Assembly (NCBI GenBank): GCA_026395475.1
Contig: JAPLYQ010000033.1
Coordinates: 1 to 10,035 of the forward strand
Direction of reading: 5' to 3'
DNA from: Candidatus Roizmanbacteria bacterium
Lineage (GTDB): Bacteria; Patescibacteriota; Microgenomatia; UBA1406; GWC2-37-13
DNA length: 10,035 nucleotides
In this document: piece after piece, positions 7,427-10,035 of the stretch
Layout of the letters: each line of letters starts with the position of its first letter
Position numbering within the stretch: the stretch's first letter is position 1
The notes under the pieces: model-generated
What the model was told of the DNA's origin: nothing
What the model saw: only the letters and a program-made list of their open reading frames with translations
Database searches by the model: none
Translations under genes and position numbers: made by a program

Positions 7427-7447
7427 TGGCAGACGCGGCGTCTGCCA
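7427..7447. repeat. GC-rich perfect hairpin in the divergent intergenic region
   Basis: The arms TGGCAGACG and CGTCTGCCA pair over nine bases around loop CGG (ten pairs around one central base if read as a palindrome). It is strikingly GC-rich for this AT-rich intergenic region. No T tract follows, so an intrinsic terminator is unlikely. It could be a protein-binding site, another mobile palindromic element or a leader structure; no second copy occurs in the window. Confidence 0.6.
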
Positions 7448-7477
7448 AAGGGCGCTAATATACTGTTTTAGCCCTTT
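7447..7477 (+). other. Inverted repeat AAAGGGC...GCCCTTT around a TATACT box
   Basis: Seven-base arms AAAGGGC (7447-7453) and GCCCTTT (7471-7477) enclose a 17-base loop containing the -10-like sequence TATACT (7459-7464). It directly abuts the GC-rich hairpin. An operator-like element around a promoter box is possible, but evidence is limited to the symmetry. Confidence 0.35.
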
Positions 7478-7497
7478 ATAGTGCGCTTTTTATGACC

Positions 7498-7529
7498 AAA
7501 AGCGGCTTATAAGCGACTGCGTTTTTTGA
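7498..7529 (+). promoter_or_regulatory. Shared promoter-like motif upstream of the second methyltransferase
   Basis: AAAAGCGGCTTATAA (7498-7512) recurs identically at 8521-8535, and the next 17-18 bases are similar (…GCG or GTG, then a T run and GA). It contains the -10-like TATAAG and the perfect palindrome GCTTATAAGC (7505-7514). It ends 24 bases before ATG 7553. No good -35 hexamer is visible. A looser relative, CTTTATAGTGCGC followed by a T run, lies at about 7474-7495. Confidence 0.5.
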
Positions 7530-7552
7530 TTCTCTCTTTTATAGTTCTTTGC

Positions 7553-8521
7553 ATGGAATGTAAAATATGTAAATCAAAAATAACAAAACATTTTGCTAAT
7601 AAAAACGGCTACGTATTTTATCGTTGCATTAAATGCAAAACAATTTTTTTAAATCACTTGCCTTCTGTTAAAAAGCTAAACAATTATTATTCAAGTCAAT
7701 TTTCATATACTGATGGATTAAAAAACGAAATACTCATTCGAAAAAGAAGCAAACAAATACTAATGCATATTAAAAAATATTTACCTTATGGTAAAACCTT
7801 ATGTGATGTAGGAAGCGGTTATGGTTTTTTTCTCAATGAGGCACATGCTGCTCAATATAAAATATTTGGGATAGAACCATCTCAACAGTTAGTTAGACAT
7901 GCAAAAAAACATTTTGGAGTTCATACATTTCTTGGATCTCTAACAAAATATACAAACTCTCAAAAAAAACAGTTTGATATTGTTACTTGTATCCATGTAA
8001 TTGAGCACGTAACTAACCCAAAGCAATTTATTACTCTTCTCCTTAAAATCGTTAAGCCGGGAGGTTTGCTATATATTGAAACACCAAATAGCGACAGCCA
8101 TCTTTTATACGTTGAAAGAGAAAGCTATACCTTCCTTATTCCTCCAGACCATCTATGGCTATTTTCCCAACAATCAATTAAACAACTACTCCCAAAATAC
8201 TCTTCTATCATTTCAATAAATACGTATAGCTATTCGGAACATTTAATGGGAATTATAAAAAGAATAATAAAATCCCTTAGTCTTTCTGAACGAAGTGAAG
8301 AATCTACCGAGAGGAACGAGGAAAAAAAACGTGAGGAGTTTACTCTGAGCAACTCCAAAGGGTTAGATCCTTCAGCTAATCACTTCAGGATGATACAAAA
8401 ATTCAAAAAAAATCTCTCCTACCTACTTTTTGACCGCACTCTTGCTCCCTTTTTAACAGGCACACTAAACTGGAACCATAAAGGAAGTATTCTGGAGCTT
8501 TATATTAGGAAAAATAAATAA
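7553..8521 (+). CDS. Zinc-ribbon SAM-dependent methyltransferase with a repeat-derived insert
   Basis: This 322-residue enzyme has the same design as the one at 5912-6733. A zinc ribbon (C3-x2-C6, C25-x2-C28) precedes a class I Rossmann domain with motif I DVGSGYG (85-91), acidic E108 in FGIEPS, the motif CIHVIEHV (146-153) and GLLYIETPN (171-179). It probably methylates a sugar or other small acceptor linked to the surface glycan; the substrate is unknown. I use ATG 7553 because it places the first zinc-ribbon cysteine at residue 3, as in the paralogue. An upstream TTG at 7526 would only add MILSFIVLC, encoded within the predicted untranslated leader. Residues about 241-281 (SLSLSERSEESTERNEEK and onward) are encoded by a paired inverted repeat and look foreign. 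The native sequence seems to resume at QKFKKNLSYLLFDRTLAPF. The catalytic core lies before the insert, so activity may be retained. Confidence 0.9.
   Translation: MECKICKSKITKHFANKNGYVFYRCIKCKTIFLNHLPSVKKLNNYYSSQFSYTDGLKNEILIRKRSKQILMHIKKYLPYGKTLCDVGSGYGFFLNEAHAAQYKIFGIEPSQQLVRHAKKHFGVHTFLGSLTKYTNSQKKQFDIVTCIHVIEHVTNPKQFITLLLKIVKPGGLLYIETPNSDSHLLYVERESYTFLIPPDHLWLFSQQSIKQLLPKYSSIISINTYSYSEHLMGIIKRIIKSLSLSERSEESTERNEEKKREEFTLSNSKGLDPSANHFRMIQKFKKNLSYLLFDRTLAPFLTGTLNWNHKGSILELYIRKNK
8279..8394 (+). repeat. In-frame paired inverted repeat of the 'SERSEES' type inside the methyltransferase gene
   Basis: The left end (8279-8306) contains TTCTGAACGAAGTGAAGAAT. Its reverse complement begins TAGATTCTTCA and matches the right end (8364-8394), which begins TAGATCCTTCA and ends TTCAGGATGAT. 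The two ends are thus imperfect inverted copies. Between them lies a smaller hairpin, GGAGTT (8335-8340) and AACTCC (8351-8356). The left-end sequence is a dispersed repeat I recognise from many bacterial genomes, where spurious frames read as SERSEES. Here it is read in frame with no stop. Confidence 0.75.
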
Positions 8522-8553
8522 AAAGCGGCTTATAATCCGTTGTGTATTTTTGA
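8521..8553 (+). promoter_or_regulatory. Promoter-like motif with TATAAT upstream of the propeller-hydrolase gene
   Basis: The motif AAAAGCGGCTTATAA (8521-8535) is identical to 7498-7512. Here it completes a consensus TATAAT (8531-8536), 40 bases before ATG 8577. It begins on the last base of the upstream stop codon. The predicted start point is about 8543, giving a leader of roughly 34 bases with no clear Shine-Dalgarno. No -35 hexamer is convincing, so it may depend on the GCGGCT upstream of the -10 or on an activator. Confidence 0.55.
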
Positions 8554-8576
8554 AAACTAATTCAGAGTAAAAGAAT

Positions 8577-10035
8577 ATGATACTCGCAATCATCATTCTA
8601 ACCCTCTTTATCTATTCTTCTCCTGTTCAAGCTCAAGAATTAATCCCCTACCAAAATAATCCAATTATCCTAAAGGAGTCATCGCATAATGGTTCCGTAA
8701 TGCCATCTGTCCTAAAGGAACAGAATACATATTCTCTTTGGTACGCAGATGATACGGGAGAAAGCTTTCGAGTATATCGGATGAAATCTGCAAATGGTAT
8801 AGATTGGTATGACAAAACTGATACAAATGTAACAAGTAGACATAATGCAAGTGACCCATTTGTCACAGTTGAAAATGGTCAATATACTCTCTATTTTGCG
8901 TCTTCAAACTATGGAAATATATCGCTTTGGGAGTCAAAAAGCATAGATGGAATACATTTTGTTCCAGGATCTGAAAAGGAAATACTAAAATCAGAATTGC
9001 AATGGGAAGGAGCTCATCTCTCCTGTCCAGCTGTAATAAAAGAAAATAATATCTCTTACCTTTTTTATGCAGGAAGTGGCGTTAGTAATTGGGGTATAGG
9101 AGTTGCAACTTCAACCGATGGGGTCAGCTGGCAAAAATGTCCAAACAATCCTATCATCGCTCCTGGTGCCAGCGGTCAGATTATTAAATATAATGATATT
9201 TTTTATCTCTATTTTCAAACTCCAAGCGGTCTTGAAGTTCAACAAGCAGCATACCTCAATGGATGTAATACTATATGGACTGGAAGACACATTGTAAATA
9301 GTGCGCTTCGTGACCCTTCACCACTTCAGGTTGGAAATGATCTATGGTTATATGGGACTCTTCCAACCTCAACAGGTTTGCATATCGGACTTGCATCAAA
9401 CAATGCAATTTCTGTGCCAACGTATCCTATCGTCATTATTCCAGGAATGTTTGCTTCATGGAATAAAGATGCAATATTACATAATACAAGTGTCCCCTTT
9501 AACTCATGGCAATTAAATCCTGCAGTCACAGAATACAGTGCAATAGAAACTACGCTTAACAACAAAGGAAAAATAAAAGACAAAGACTATTTTATATTTT
9601 CGTATGACTGGCGAGCACCACTTTCAACAACTGCAGAAAACCTAAATCAATTTCTTCAAAATAAATTTTGGAATAACAATACATATCAACCGGTTCAACT
9701 GATTGGGCATTCACTTGGAGGGACTGTTGCTCGGCTCTTTGCGCAGAATAACAAAGCCAAACCAATAAAAAATATTGTTACGAGTGGGTCTCCTCTCCTT
9801 GGAGCGCTTCAAGCATATAAGCCGCTTGCAGCAGGTGAAATTGATCGAGAAAATAATCTTATGTGGATTGCAGAAAAACTTATATTACTGTTCAACAAGT
9901 CAAAAATTGAGAGTGATAAGGATACTATTAAACGTTTACTACCAATTTTGAGCGATCTATTACCTACATTTTCATTCCTAAAAAATGAGTCGGGTTCTTA
10001 TATTTCTAGTTCAATCAAAAATACAACTTTAATTA
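8577..10035 (+). CDS. Secreted beta-propeller-like plus LCAT-type alpha/beta-hydrolase protein, partial at the right edge
   Basis: 486 residues are visible and the frame is still open. An N-terminal signal peptide, MILAIIILTLFIYSSPVQA, is likely cleaved after QA around residue 19-20. Residues about 25-280 show repeated elements of the five-bladed propeller type (GH43/GH32-like sugar-binding fold): YSLWYADD, SANGIDWYD, YTLYFASS, SIDGIHFVPG, SYLFYAGSG, STDGVSWQKCPNNPIIAPG and IFYLYFQT. The second part starts at YPIVIIPGMFASW (283-295), whose PG is the expected oxyanion-loop region. It continues with YDWRAP (343-348), typical of lecithin:cholesterol acyltransferase-like lipases, and the nucleophile elbow GHSLGG (377-382) with catalytic S379. 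The Asp and His of the triad are expected beyond the window. A cell-surface or secreted esterase/lipase guided by a carbohydrate-binding propeller is the natural reading. Glycosidase activity of the propeller is not shown. Confidence 0.85.
   Translation, partial: MILAIIILTLFIYSSPVQAQELIPYQNNPIILKESSHNGSVMPSVLKEQNTYSLWYADDTGESFRVYRMKSANGIDWYDKTDTNVTSRHNASDPFVTVENGQYTLYFASSNYGNISLWESKSIDGIHFVPGSEKEILKSELQWEGAHLSCPAVIKENNISYLFYAGSGVSNWGIGVATSTDGVSWQKCPNNPIIAPGASGQIIKYNDIFYLYFQTPSGLEVQQAAYLNGCNTIWTGRHIVNSALRDPSPLQVGNDLWLYGTLPTSTGLHIGLASNNAISVPTYPIVIIPGMFASWNKDAILHNTSVPFNSWQLNPAVTEYSAIETTLNNKGKIKDKDYFIFSYDWRAPLSTTAENLNQFLQNKFWNNNTYQPVQLIGHSLGGTVARLFAQNNKAKPIKNIVTSGSPLLGALQAYKPLAAGEIDRENNLMWIAEKLILLFNKSKIESDKDTIKRLLPILSDLLPTFSFLKNESGSYISSSIKNTTLI

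Noticed and set aside
7526..7552. TTG start at 7526 for the second methyltransferase
   Set aside because: The added residues (MILSFIVLC) have no counterpart in the paralogue, and ATG 7553 puts the zinc-ribbon cysteine at residue 3.
8648..8866. Minus-strand frames of 64-72 residues within the propeller-hydrolase gene
   Set aside because: They lie antisense to a long frame with a signal peptide and recognisable propeller motifs, and show no motif of their own.

Overview
The window looks like an accessory cell-surface locus of an AT-rich bacterium with very compact gene spacing. The style (polytopic GT-C-like proteins, zinc-ribbon SAM methyltransferases, multi-module glycosyltransferases, no clear Shine-Dalgarno sequences, TATAAT boxes abutting start codons) suggests a Candidate Phyla Radiation lineage such as Microgenomates/Patescibacteria. 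This is inference from style only; there is no taxonomic marker gene in the window. TGA and TAA both act as ordinary stops, so UGA recoding is not supported.

Left part (1-6733, minus strand): one tight operon, transcribed right to left. It encodes a zinc-ribbon methyltransferase, a GT-C-like membrane glycosyltransferase, a second polytopic membrane protein, a 765-residue GT2-GT4-GT2 fusion protein, and a GT4 glycosyltransferase that runs off the left edge and lacks a normal start. Junctions are ATGA overlaps or one-base gaps, so the genes are probably translated as a unit that builds and decorates a surface glycan.

Middle (6734-7552): a short, compositionally distinct gene for a disordered Ala/Pro-rich protein of unknown function (6802-7269, minus). 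A 32-base two-tier palindromic repeat lies on each side of it. To its right is a divergent intergenic region with hairpins and promoter-like boxes.

Right part (7553-10035, plus strand): a second zinc-ribbon methyltransferase, then a secreted protein that runs off the right edge and joins a beta-propeller-like domain to an LCAT-type alpha/beta-hydrolase. Both plus-strand genes are preceded by the same 15-base promoter-like motif.

The most unusual theme is repeats read as protein. A third copy of the 32-base palindrome lies in frame exactly at the seam between the GT4 and second GT2 modules of the fusion protein. An unrelated paired inverted repeat of the widespread 'SERSEES' type forms an in-frame insert of about 41 residues in the second methyltransferase. 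Two independent palindromic repeat families have therefore entered coding sequence at tolerated linker positions, comparable to the Rickettsia palindromic elements.
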